Below are positions 1 through 6,826 of a stretch of DNA of 8,798 bases, one piece after another. The stretch covers positions 1-8,798 of the forward strand of contig PLMM01000160.1 in NCBI GenBank assembly GCA_003142495.1, given 5' to 3'. Source of the stretch: Gemmatimonadota bacterium. Its GTDB lineage: Bacteria > Gemmatimonadota > Gemmatimonadetes > Gemmatimonadales > Gemmatimonadaceae. A program made the position numbers and the translations under genes. Positions within the stretch are counted from its first letter, which is position 1. Every line of letters starts with the position of its first letter. Below the pieces are notes generated by a model, which saw only the letters and a list, made by a program, of their open reading frames with translations, searched no databases and was not told the DNA's origin.

Positions 1-34
1 GACGTGCTACCGCGCCATGGCGCGGTAGCACGTC
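1..34. repeat. Perfect 34-bp palindrome at the window edge
   Basis: Bases 1-17 are the exact reverse complement of bases 18-34, with the centre at CCATGG. The palindrome stops exactly at base 1. Read in the ileS frame, the half nearer the gene gives sensible IleS sequence (PWDVLPRHGA). Beyond the centre the frame gives VAR, where the family has the conserved GADA(L/V)R. A natural core of GCGCCATGGCGC (12-23) appears to have been extended by a fold-back copy of the other strand. The most likely explanation is an assembly or library artefact at a contig end. A real dyad is possible but would have to break a conserved motif. Confidence 0.9.
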
Positions 35-1942
35 CCACGGATTCACGACGTTGCCAATGTGCTTCGACATCTTGGCGCCCTTGTCGTCGAGCACCATGTC
101 GTTCACGACCACCGCGCGATACGGCGCGGCCTGATCGTCGCCGTTGTTCGGGAGCGCGTCACCGAGCCCGGTCGCGATCGCGAGCAGCGAGTAGAACCAT
201 CCGCGCGTCTGATCCACGCCCTCCGCGATGAAACCGGCGGGGTAGCGCTTCTCGAGCATCGCCTTGTTCTCGAACGGGTAGTGCCACTGCGCGAACGGCA
301 TCGACCCCGAGTCGTACCAGGTGTCGATCACTTCGGGGACGCGACGCATCGTGCCGCCGCACCCGGGCTCGGTGCACGCGAAGGTGTACGCGTCGATGAA
401 GGGCTTGTGTGGATCGAAGCCCTCCGGCAACGGCTTCCCCGTGTGCTGCGCGAGCTCGGCGTAGCTCCCGATCGCCAGCGCGTGCGCGCGCTCGTGGTCG
501 CACACCCAGATCGGCAGCGGCGTTCCCCAGTAGCGATCGCGCGACAGCGCCCAGTCGACGTTGTTCTCGAGCCACTCGCCGAATCTGCCCGCGCCAACTT
601 CCGGCGGATTCCAGTTCACGCGCGCGTTGCGCGCCATCATCCGATGCTTGAACGAGGTCGTGCTCACGAACCACGACTCGCGGGCGTAGTAGAGCAGCGG
701 CGTGCCGCAGCGCCAGCAGTGCGGATACGAGTGGATGAGCGTGCCGGCCTTCCACAGCACGCCGCGTTCTTCGAGCACCACAGTGATGGCCGGATCCGCC
801 TTCTTCACGTGCAGCCCGCCAACCACCGGGAGCGACGCGGGAAACTCACCGCGCCCATTCACCGGCTGCAGAAACGCGAGGTTGTGGCGCTTCCCTGCCT
901 GATAGTCGTCCGCGCCGAACGCCGGCGCCATGTGCACGACACCGGTTCCGTCGTCGGCACTCACGAAGTCCTCGACGACGATCACCTCGTGCGCCGCGCC
1001 CGCAGGATACGGCAGCCAGTCGAGCGGGCGGCGATAGCGCAGCTTCGAGAGCTCGGCGCCCGTCCACGCGCGCACCACGTCCCATCGATCCGCATAGTCC
1101 TCGCCCAGCACCGCGCGCACCCGCGCCTCGGCGAGAATCACCGTCGCCTCGTTGCGCCCGCGCCGCTCGAGCTCCACGTACGGCAGCGTCGGATGCACCG
1201 CGAGCGCGACGTTCGACACGAGCGTCCACGGCGTGGTCGTCCACACGAGGATGCGCGCGCCCGTGGGAATGCCCTCGGGCGAGGTGAGCTCGAGCGTGAG
1301 ATAGACGCTCGGATCTTCCACGTCCTGATAGCCCTGCGCGACCTCGTGACTCGAGAGCGTCGTCTCGCAGCGCGGGCAGTACGGGAGAATCTTGTGGCCG
1401 CGCACGAGCAGCTTCGACTTGTACAGCGTCGCCAGCGACCACCACACGCTCTCGACGTATTCGTTCGAGTACGTGATGTACGGATCGCTATAGTCGAGCC
1501 AATAGCCGATGCGCGCGCTCAGCTGCTCCCACTCGCCCTTGTACTTCCACACGCTCTCGCGACAGAGCTTGTTGAACGCCTCGATGCCGAGCGCTTCGAT
1601 GTCGCGCTTGCCGCTGATGCCGAGCTGCTTCTCGATCTCGATCTCGACGGGAAGACCGTGCGTGTCCCACCCCGCTTTGCGCCCGACGTGAAAGCCCTTC
1701 ATAGCGCGATGGCGGCAGAAGAGATCCTTGATCGTGCGCGCGAACACGTGATGGATGCCGGGGCGCCCGTTCGCCGTGGGCGGACCCTCGAAGAAGACGA
1801 ACTCCTCGTCGCCGCGCGCGAGCGTCTGCGCTACGAGATCCTCGGACTCCCAGCGCGCGAGCATCTCCTGCTCGAGCGTATTGGCCTCGAGCTCCGGAGC
1901 GAGCAGCGCGTACTGCTTCGTCGGCACCTCGCTCGCGGTCAC
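1..1942 (-). CDS. ileS: Isoleucyl-tRNA synthetase, type 2 (3' end missing)
   Basis: Class I aminoacyl-tRNA synthetase that charges tRNA-Ile in the cytoplasm. The 647 visible codons have no stop, so the gene runs off base 1; about 60% of a usual 1,000-1,100 residue enzyme is present. The GTG start shares 4 nt (GTGA) with the PNP stop and has GGAG 5 nt upstream. Visible in order: the signature region PPTANGRPGIHH (54-65), with GIHH in place of HXGH; a CPRC pair (189-192); the CP1 editing domain with WTTTPWTL (234-241) and DGTGVVHMAPAFGADDY (331-347); a CWRC pair (409-412); WGTPLPIW; DTWYDSGS; DQTRGWFYS; and the KMSK loop as KMSKH (624-628). The PPTANG..GIHH layout is that of the eukaryote-like IleS2 group. 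Residues after about 644 do not fit the family and are probably an assembly artefact (see the palindrome at base 1). The identification as IleS is secure. Confidence 0.96.
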   Translation of the reverse strand, partial: MTASEVPTKQYALLAPELEANTLEQEMLARWESEDLVAQTLARGDEEFVFFEGPPTANGRPGIHHVFARTIKDLFCRHRAMKGFHVGRKAGWDTHGLPVEIEIEKQLGISGKRDIEALGIEAFNKLCRESVWKYKGEWEQLSARIGYWLDYSDPYITYSNEYVESVWWSLATLYKSKLLVRGHKILPYCPRCETTLSSHEVAQGYQDVEDPSVYLTLELTSPEGIPTGARILVWTTTPWTLVSNVALAVHPTLPYVELERRGRNEATVILAEARVRAVLGEDYADRWDVVRAWTGAELSKLRYRRPLDWLPYPAGAAHEVIVVEDFVSADDGTGVVHMAPAFGADDYQAGKRHNLAFLQPVNGRGEFPASLPVVGGLHVKKADPAITVVLEERGVLWKAGTLIHSYPHCWRCGTPLLYYARESWFVSTTSFKHRMMARNARVNWNPPEVGAGRFGEWLENNVDWALSRDRYWGTPLPIWVCDHERAHALAIGSYAELAQHTGKPLPEGFDPHKPFIDAYTFACTEPGCGGTMRRVPEVIDTWYDSGSMPFAQWHYPFENKAMLEKRYPAGFIAEGVDQTRGWFYSLLAIATGLGDALPNNGDDQAAPYRAVVVNDMVLDDKGAKMSKHIGNVVNPWDVLPRHGAVAR

Positions 1943-2814
1943 AGGCGCTCCAGCACGCCGCGCACGAGCGCGGTGAGATTCGGCTCAGCGCGCCCCGCCA
2001 CTTCCACGATCTCGGCGAGTGTCACGGGCACGAGCGCATCGGGAAGGCACTGATCCGTGATGATCGAGAGCCCGAGCACGCGCATCCCGCCGTGCACCGC
2101 CGCGATCACCTCGGGCACCGTCGACATCCCGACGACATCCGCGCCGATCGTGCGCAGCATGCGATACTCGGCGCGCGTCTCGAGCGCGGGCCCCGTGATC
2201 GCGACGTAGACGCCCTCGCGCAGCACGATCTTCTGCTCGAGTGCGACTTCCCGCGCGCGGGCGCGCAGCTCCTCGTCGTACGGCGCCGACATGTCGGGGA
2301 AGCGTGGGCCGAGCGCCTCGTCGTTCGCACCAACCAACGGATTGGTGCCGAGCAGATTGATGTGATCTGCGATCAACATGATCTCGCCGGCGTTCCAGAG
2401 CGGGTGCAGTGTGCCGCACGCATTCGACACGACGAGCGTGTGTGCGCCGAGCTCGCGCATGACGCGAACGGGAAAGGCGACCTGTTGCGCGCTGTACCCC
2501 TCGTAGAGATGGAAGCGTCCCTGCATCGCGACGACCGCCTTGCCCCCGAGCGTGCCGCAGAGCAGCCGCCCCGCGTGCGACTCGACGGTCGACAGCGGGA
2601 AGCCCGGGATATCCGCGTTGTCGATGACGAGCTCCGTCTCGATCGCACAGCCGAGTGCGCCGAGCCCCGTGCCGAGGATGATCGCGACATCGGGAACGCG
2701 ATCGAAGCGGTCGCGCACGACCTGCGCGGCGGCGGACGCCTGCGCGCGCGTGTGCGCGAGGTGCGGTGGAGCGGCGAAGTGCGGGGGCGGATCGTCGAAC
2801 CGATACGGCGTCAT
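1939..2814 (-). CDS. Purine nucleoside phosphorylase, trimeric PNP family
   Basis: Phosphorolysis of purine (deoxy)nucleosides to free base and (deoxy)ribose-1-phosphate, a cytoplasmic purine-salvage step. The 291-residue product matches the trimeric PNP/MTAP family in length. It shows the phosphate-site loop LGTGLG (47-52), SHAGR (79-83), MQGRFHLYEGYS (97-108), the NACGTLHP segment, the purine-site glutamate in ALETRAE (E212), and GMSTVPEV (229-236, M230). After this comes SIITDQC, which places D254 where human PNP has Asn243. The first 20 or so residues are a Pro/His-rich extension upstream of the family core. The ATG overlaps the divIVA stop by 4 nt (ATGA). The AAGGA motif directly abuts the start, too close for a normal Shine-Dalgarno, so re-initiation after divIVA is likely. 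The next gene, ileS, starts inside the stop codon. punA or deoD-type names exist, but substrate preference is uncertain, so no symbol is given. Confidence 0.93.
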   Translation of the reverse strand: MTPYRFDDPPPHFAAPPHLAHTRAQASAAAQVVRDRFDRVPDVAIILGTGLGALGCAIETELVIDNADIPGFPLSTVESHAGRLLCGTLGGKAVVAMQGRFHLYEGYSAQQVAFPVRVMRELGAHTLVVSNACGTLHPLWNAGEIMLIADHINLLGTNPLVGANDEALGPRFPDMSAPYDEELRARAREVALEQKIVLREGVYVAITGPALETRAEYRMLRTIGADVVGMSTVPEVIAAVHGGMRVLGLSIITDQCLPDALVPVTLAEIVEVAGRAEPNLTALVRGVLERL

Positions 2815-3392
2815 TCCTTGACGAGCGACTCCAGCCAGGCGGGGGTCTTCATGTGCACGCGACTCTCCCCGTCGGCATCCTCGCTGGCCTTCGGCGCCGG
2901 GGTGGGAGCCGCGGGCAGTCCGCGCGATGCGCCTTCCGCGGCGGCGAGCTCCGCGAGCTGGCGCTCCGCGATCTGTCGCAGCTGCCCGATGAATGCGCGG
3001 CGCGACTTCTCGAGCCCGACCATGTCGGCTTCGAGCTGGCGAGTGTCGTTGCGAACGGCATCGAGCTGGCGCTCACCCTCCGCGCGTGCCTCACGCAGAA
3101 TCAGCTGCGCCTCGCGCTCGGCCTGTTCGCGAATCTCGGAGCGGAGCTGCTGCGCCGACACGAGCGCCTCGTTGAGCGCCTTGTCGCGCTCGCGGAACGC
3201 GCGCAGCTGCTCGTGGAAGCCGCGTGCCTTCGAGTCGAGCTCCTGATTCACTCGCGTGAGCCGCTCGAGCTCTTCCGCAACCTGGTTGCGAAAGTCCTCG
3301 ACCTTCTTCTCGTCATACCCCCGGAACGACTTGGCGCCGAAATCGTAGCGCCGGATATCGAGCGGCGTGAGGTGGAAGGATTCATCGCTCAT
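2811..3392 (-). CDS. divIVA: DivIVA-domain protein
   Basis: Cytoplasmic coiled-coil scaffold that in other bacteria binds curved membrane at septa or poles and recruits division or growth factors. The 193-residue product begins with a DivIVA N-terminal domain: LTPLDIRRYDF (8-18), then SFRGYDEKKVEDF (22-34). The F23-R24 pair aligns with the membrane-inserting Phe17/Arg18 of Bacillus subtilis DivIVA. Residues about 35-150 are a long, charged, heptad-like coiled coil rich in Glu, Arg and Ala. A Pro/Ala linker (about 158-170) follows, then a C-terminal patch ending TPAWLESLVKE. The start overlaps the yggS stop by 4 nt (ATGA) and has a purine-rich ribosome site just upstream. Its place between yggS and ileS matches the divIVA cluster of Gram-positive bacteria. 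The family is clear; the precise role in this organism is inference. Confidence 0.9.
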   Translation of the reverse strand: MSDESFHLTPLDIRRYDFGAKSFRGYDEKKVEDFRNQVAEELERLTRVNQELDSKARGFHEQLRAFRERDKALNEALVSAQQLRSEIREQAEREAQLILREARAEGERQLDAVRNDTRQLEADMVGLEKSRRAFIGQLRQIAERQLAELAAAEGASRGLPAAPTPAPKASEDADGESRVHMKTPAWLESLVKE

Positions 3393-4072
3393 AGGCCTCT
3401 CTCTCCAAACAGGACGGTGCCAAGTCGGATCATGGTTGCCCCTTCCTCGACGGCGAGCTCGTAGTCGTTCGACATTCCCATCGAGAGATCGAACGCGGGA
3501 TGGCCCGCGCTCACCAGCAATTCGCGCGCGGCTCGCGCGCCCTGAAACACCATTCTCGTCGTACGCTCATCCGCACCGAGCGGTGCCATCGTCATCACAC
3601 CGGTGACGCGCACCCCCGCCCGCGCAACGAACTGCTCGGACTGCGCAGGTATTTCGGCCGGCGCGAAGCCGCCCTTCGTGTCCTCTCCCGCGACGTTCAC
3701 CTGCACGAGCGCATCGACGCTGCGCTTTCGCGCGATGCCGAACGCACTCACCGCATCGGCGATCGACACGCGATCGATCGAATGCACGAGCGCGAAGTGG
3801 TCGAGGTCACGCACCTTGTTACGCTGCAGGTGACCGATCAGATGCCAGCGCACCGGCACATCCACCGCGGCCATCTTGCCGAGCGCTTCCTGGACCTTGT
3901 TTTCGCCGACGTTCTGGACGCCTGCCTGCCACGCAGCCTCGACCGCATCCGGGCCGTGCGTCTTGGTGACTGCGATCAGCGTGACACGCTGTCCATGCCC
4001 CCCGCGCGCTACTGCCGCAGCCACCCGATCAGCCACCTCCGCCAGCCGCGCGCCGAGGTCTTGAAATGACAT
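3389..4072 (-). CDS. yggS: YggS/PLPBP family PLP-binding protein
   Basis: Non-catalytic pyridoxal-phosphate carrier of the alanine-racemase N-terminal fold. Family members act in the cytoplasm in vitamin B6 and amino-acid homeostasis. The 227-residue product is full length. The PLP lysine is K37 in LIAVTKTH. Other family signatures are VGENKVQE (55-62), WHLIGHLQRNK (76-86), HSID, and near the C-terminus SMGMSNDYELAVEEG (197-211) followed by RLGTVLFGER, the PLP-phosphate-binding region. There is no Shine-Dalgarno upstream; instead the start lies 8 nt below a promoter-like -10 hexamer, so the message may begin at or next to the ATG. The stop overlaps the divIVA start (ATGA). The yggS-divIVA linkage is the classical arrangement and supports the call. 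Confidence 0.95.
   Translation of the reverse strand: MSFQDLGARLAEVADRVAAAVARGGHGQRVTLIAVTKTHGPDAVEAAWQAGVQNVGENKVQEALGKMAAVDVPVRWHLIGHLQRNKVRDLDHFALVHSIDRVSIADAVSAFGIARKRSVDALVQVNVAGEDTKGGFAPAEIPAQSEQFVARAGVRVTGVMTMAPLGADERTTRMVFQGARAARELLVSAGHPAFDLSMGMSNDYELAVEEGATMIRLGTVLFGERGL
3396..3406 (-). promoter_or_regulatory. Ribosome binding site of divIVA
   Basis: On the minus strand this reads GGAGAGAGAGG, ending 3 nt before the divIVA ATG and overlapping the last codons of yggS. Those codons include AGA and CTA, which are uncommon in this GC-rich window, suggesting the site constrains codon choice. It supports the 3392 start. Confidence 0.6.
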
Positions 4073-4080
4073 AAGCTATG

Positions 4081-4109
4081 AATTTACCGAAGCTTACAAA
4101 CTGAATCAA
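4081..4109 (-). promoter_or_regulatory. Putative promoter for yggS-divIVA-PNP-ileS
   Basis: On the minus strand, TTGATT (4104-4109) and TAAATT (4081-4086) are separated by exactly 17 nt. Each matches the sigma-70 -35 and -10 consensus at 4 of 6 positions. The -10 contains the TAA stop of the DUF2723 gene. It lies 8 nt upstream of the yggS ATG, so the expected start of transcription falls within a base or two of the ATG, giving a leaderless or nearly leaderless mRNA. This fits the missing Shine-Dalgarno. The last codons of the upstream gene (TCA TCT CTT GAT TCA GTT TGT) abandon the GC-ending usage of the rest of the window, as expected if a promoter is embedded there. This is sequence-pattern inference only. 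Confidence 0.5.
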
Positions 4110-5994
4110 GAGATGACAGCGCGATTCCGCCGCGCGCGATCGCGAGATATTGCGCGGGGCATCGGAGGTAGGCTAGGAAGCTCTCCGGCGCAGGGTCGAT
4201 GCCCGTGTCGGCCTCGGGGGGCGCGAGCGGGTACGCGTGCGCGATGGCGAGCGCAGCCGCCGTGTCGACGTTCGGCACATCGGCACCCAGATGGACCGCG
4301 TCTGGCGCCAACGCCGGCTCGACGTACACCAGTCCGCGCGCGACAGTGAGATCGCCCGCAGCGCTTCGAATGTCGGCGCCCGCCATGAGCGATACCGCGA
4401 CCGGGCGATGCCTCGCCCGCGCCTCGCGCGCGACGGCGGCGATCATCGTGCCGGCCGCGCGCGTGGGTACGACGTCCCCTTGCATGACGAGGGAAGCGCG
4501 GCGCGCCAGCTGCGCGCGATACCATTCCGTGCCTAGCAGCGGCGCGACGACGACGGTGACGTCGGGGCGCATCCCTTCCACGGCCTGCGCGTACCACGCC
4601 GGGAAGGAGTCGTTGTCGCCGCCGGTGATCAGCACGGCGTCGCGCGGCGCAGAGTCGAGCAGCGCGTGCGCGACGGCGAGCGCTACCGAACGTTCGGGCT
4701 CGGCGCGACGATCGGCGGCGGGCGCGTTGAGCACGAGCGGTGCAGCGGCGGCGAGCACGCCGATCGGAACCCATTGCGCGCTCGCGCGCCGCGCGAGCGC
4801 GACCGCACCGGTCCCCGCCCACGCGCCCCACACCCAGAAGCCGAGCACGAAGAAGTAGTCGCGATCGCGCACCTCGTGCGGCACGTTGTCGGCGAGCACG
4901 CCTACACCGAACGACGCCCCCGCTTTGAAGTTCAAATAGACGATGAGCCCGGCGCTCGCGCACACGAAGAGGAGAGCGAACGCGCGCCAGCTGCGCGGGT
5001 GCACGCGGAAGTGTGTGTGGCTGCCGGCCACGCCGAGCAGCGCGAACGCGATCGTGATCGGCGTGCGCCACCACGAGGGCGCCACTCCATTCGAGACGCC
5101 AAGCGCAACCTGCCAGTCCGCGTATTCGAACCAGTTCGCGATCTGCGCCCAAAGCGGCGCCTGGCGCGGCCACATGCCGCCGGCGCCGTACTGTCGCCGT
5201 CCAACGACGTCCCACAGCGAGTGGAGCGTGGTCGGCGCGCCCTCGTTGAGCCACGGATCGAATCGCGCGCGCACCACGAGCACCGCGAGCGCCGAGATCG
5301 CGAGCAGCGCAACGACGATCGTCGCCGCGCTCTCTCTTCGCTGCGCGCGGCCAGCGACGAGCACCACCACCGCCAGCGCGCACACACCACTCGCCGCCAC
5401 GAGCACACTCGCGAGCCCGACTCCCGCAGCGAAGAGCAACACCGCCGCGATCCGCGCACCGGCAACCCAATTCACGGTTCCATCCTCGCGCTCCGCAACG
5501 AGCAGCACCGCCGCCGGCGCCGCCACCAGCGCGCCCAGATGCAGCGGCACCGCGATCGCGAGCGCGTACGCGGCCGCCACGCGCCACCGCGCATCCCCCG
5601 TGCGTCCCGCCCGCTCCGCCACGGTGAGCGTCAGCATCACGAGCAGCATCACGCTCGCATACACCTCGCTTTCCGTCGCGCTCGACCACACGGTGAACAT
5701 CCCACCCGCGCACAGCGCGCTGGCGAGCCCGATCGCGCGCGATCCGCTCACCCGCGCGACGAACGCCGCGAGCAATCCGCCCGCCGCCGCCGTGCACGCC
5801 GCCGAAAACAGATTCGTCGCGAGCGCCGTCCCCACGAACGGCAGCGCGAGCGCCCACGTGCGCGCCATCATCACATACAACGGAGTCCCGGGCTCGTGCG
5901 GAATGCCGAACGTCTGCACCGCGGCAATGAACTCGCCGGCGTCCCACATCGTGAGCCCCGGTGCAACCGTCCCCACGTACGCGGCGAAGAGCAT
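4084..5994 (-). CDS. DUF2723 polytopic membrane protein (GT-C-like)
   Basis: The family relates to human TMEM260, an O-mannosyltransferase with a GT-C-type multi-span fold; the bacterial members' substrate is not established. The 636-residue product starts at a hydrophobic segment, then shows WDAGEFIAA (17-25) and IPHEPGTPLY (31-40), the acidic N-terminal signature of DUF2723. About ten hydrophobic spans follow, with SSATESEVYA near 104-113. A C-terminal soluble part carries TGGDNDSFPAWY (457-468) and GMRPDVTVV. There is no alternative ATG, GTG or TTG just upstream, but the frame stays open into the cdaA end. A CTG at 6031-6033 (overlapping the cdaA stop as CTGA) would add 13 residues and complete the first membrane span, so the true start may be there. 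No clear Shine-Dalgarno is seen for either start. The stop lies inside the -10 of the putative yggS promoter. Family assignment is firm; function is inferred. Confidence 0.85.
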   Translation of the reverse strand: MLFAAYVGTVAPGLTMWDAGEFIAAVQTFGIPHEPGTPLYVMMARTWALALPFVGTALATNLFSAACTAAAGGLLAAFVARVSGSRAIGLASALCAGGMFTVWSSATESEVYASVMLLVMLTLTVAERAGRTGDARWRVAAAYALAIAVPLHLGALVAAPAAVLLVAEREDGTVNWVAGARIAAVLLFAAGVGLASVLVAASGVCALAVVVLVAGRAQRRESAATIVVALLAISALAVLVVRARFDPWLNEGAPTTLHSLWDVVGRRQYGAGGMWPRQAPLWAQIANWFEYADWQVALGVSNGVAPSWWRTPITIAFALLGVAGSHTHFRVHPRSWRAFALLFVCASAGLIVYLNFKAGASFGVGVLADNVPHEVRDRDYFFVLGFWVWGAWAGTGAVALARRASAQWVPIGVLAAAAPLVLNAPAADRRAEPERSVALAVAHALLDSAPRDAVLITGGDNDSFPAWYAQAVEGMRPDVTVVVAPLLGTEWYRAQLARRASLVMQGDVVPTRAAGTMIAAVAREARARHRPVAVSLMAGADIRSAAGDLTVARGLVYVEPALAPDAVHLGADVPNVDTAAALAIAHAYPLAPPEADTGIDPAPESFLAYLRCPAQYLAIARGGIALSSLDSVCKLR

Positions 5995-6029
5995 CGCCGC
6001 CGCGCCAACGGAAAGCCGGGTGGCGGAGC

Positions 6030-6824
6030 TCAGCCGGGGATTGGGAGCAGCGGATGCTCCGACGTGGAGCGCGGCTTCCCGCCCGCGATGATGTCGCGCA
6101 GCTGCGGCGCCGTGAGCCCGCGCGTCAGTTTGCCGTCCTCCGCCACCGAGATCTGCGCCGTCTCCTCACTCACCACGATCACGAGCGCATCACTCTCCTC
6201 CGAAAGCCCGATGGCCGCGCGGTGACGCGTGCCGAGCGTGCGGTCGATGTTCTGCGCCTGCGAGAGCGGGAGGATGCACCCTGCCCCGACGATCGTGTCC
6301 CCCCGAATGATCACGGCGCCGTCGTGCAGCGGCGAGTACGGCGTGAAGATCGTCGCGAGCAGATCGGCGCTCACCTTCGCCTGCATCTCCTTTCCGCTTT
6401 GCACATAGTCCCCCAGCGCGATCTCGCGCTCGAGCACGATGATGCAGCCGATTCCGGAACGGCTCAGCCGCTCCACCGCATCTGCGACCTCTTCCGCCAC
6501 CTCGCTCACTTGCATTCGGCGGAAGAAGCGCGTCACGCGCGACTGCCCCAAATGCGCGAGCGCCGCGCGGAGCTCGGGCTGAAAGATCACGAGCGCCGCG
6601 AACGCGCCGTACGTGAAGACGATGCCGAGCAGGTAGGTGATCATCGTGAACTTGAACACCCACGCGAGCGCGTACGTCAGCACGAGCACGACGATCCCGA
6701 TGAGCATCTGCACCGCGCGCGTACCGTGCAGGAGCAGCAGCAGCCGGTACACGCCGTACGCCACGACCACGACCTCGATCGCATCGCGCCAGCCAAAAGC
6801 AAGAAAGCGCAGCTGTTCGAACAT
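6030..6824 (-). CDS. cdaA: Membrane diadenylate cyclase CdaA (c-di-AMP synthase)
   Basis: Condenses two ATP into cyclic di-AMP, a second messenger for osmolyte, potassium and cell-wall control. With the ATG at 6824 the protein has 264 residues, close to the usual 270. Three membrane helices span about residues 15-32, 37-57 and 60-82, ending in the conserved FQPELR. The DisA_N catalytic domain follows, with LHDGAVII (DGA at 168-170) and GTRHRAA (RHR at 200-202), both intact. A TTG at 6830, overlapping the folP stop as TTGA, would add two residues; AAGGAG lies 10 nt from the ATG but only 4 nt from the TTG, so I prefer the ATG. Upstream are ftsH and folP. The usual partner CdaR (YbbR domain) is not adjacent: the next gene, 35 nt on, is the DUF2723 gene. 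Expression is probably coupled to folP and may depend on read-through of the terminator-like structure inside folP. Confidence 0.96.
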   Translation of the reverse strand: MFEQLRFLAFGWRDAIEVVVVAYGVYRLLLLLHGTRAVQMLIGIVVLVLTYALAWVFKFTMITYLLGIVFTYGAFAALVIFQPELRAALAHLGQSRVTRFFRRMQVSEVAEEVADAVERLSRSGIGCIIVLEREIALGDYVQSGKEMQAKVSADLLATIFTPYSPLHDGAVIIRGDTIVGAGCILPLSQAQNIDRTLGTRHRAAIGLSEESDALVIVVSEETAQISVAEDGKLTRGLTAPQLRDIIAGGKPRSTSEHPLLPIPG

Positions 6825-6826
6825 GC

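Noticed and set aside
59..2053. 664-codon plus-strand open frame opposite ileS
   Set aside because: Its product is Arg/His/Ala-rich with no recognisable domain. It lies antisense to a clear IleS, and high GC third positions suppress stops on the opposite strand.
4106..5947. 613-codon minus-strand frame overlapping the DUF2723 gene
   Set aside because: Arg/Ala/Gly-rich translation without membrane spans or motifs; the other frame has the DUF2723 signatures.
5995..6029. Terminator or promoter in the cdaA to DUF2723 gap
   Set aside because: The 35-nt gap is GC-rich, with no T run, no convincing stem and no -10/-35 pair.
4666..6225. 519-codon plus-strand open frame opposite the DUF2723 gene and cdaA
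   Set aside because: Highly charged, low-complexity translation with no motif; a shadow of two well-supported minus-strand genes.
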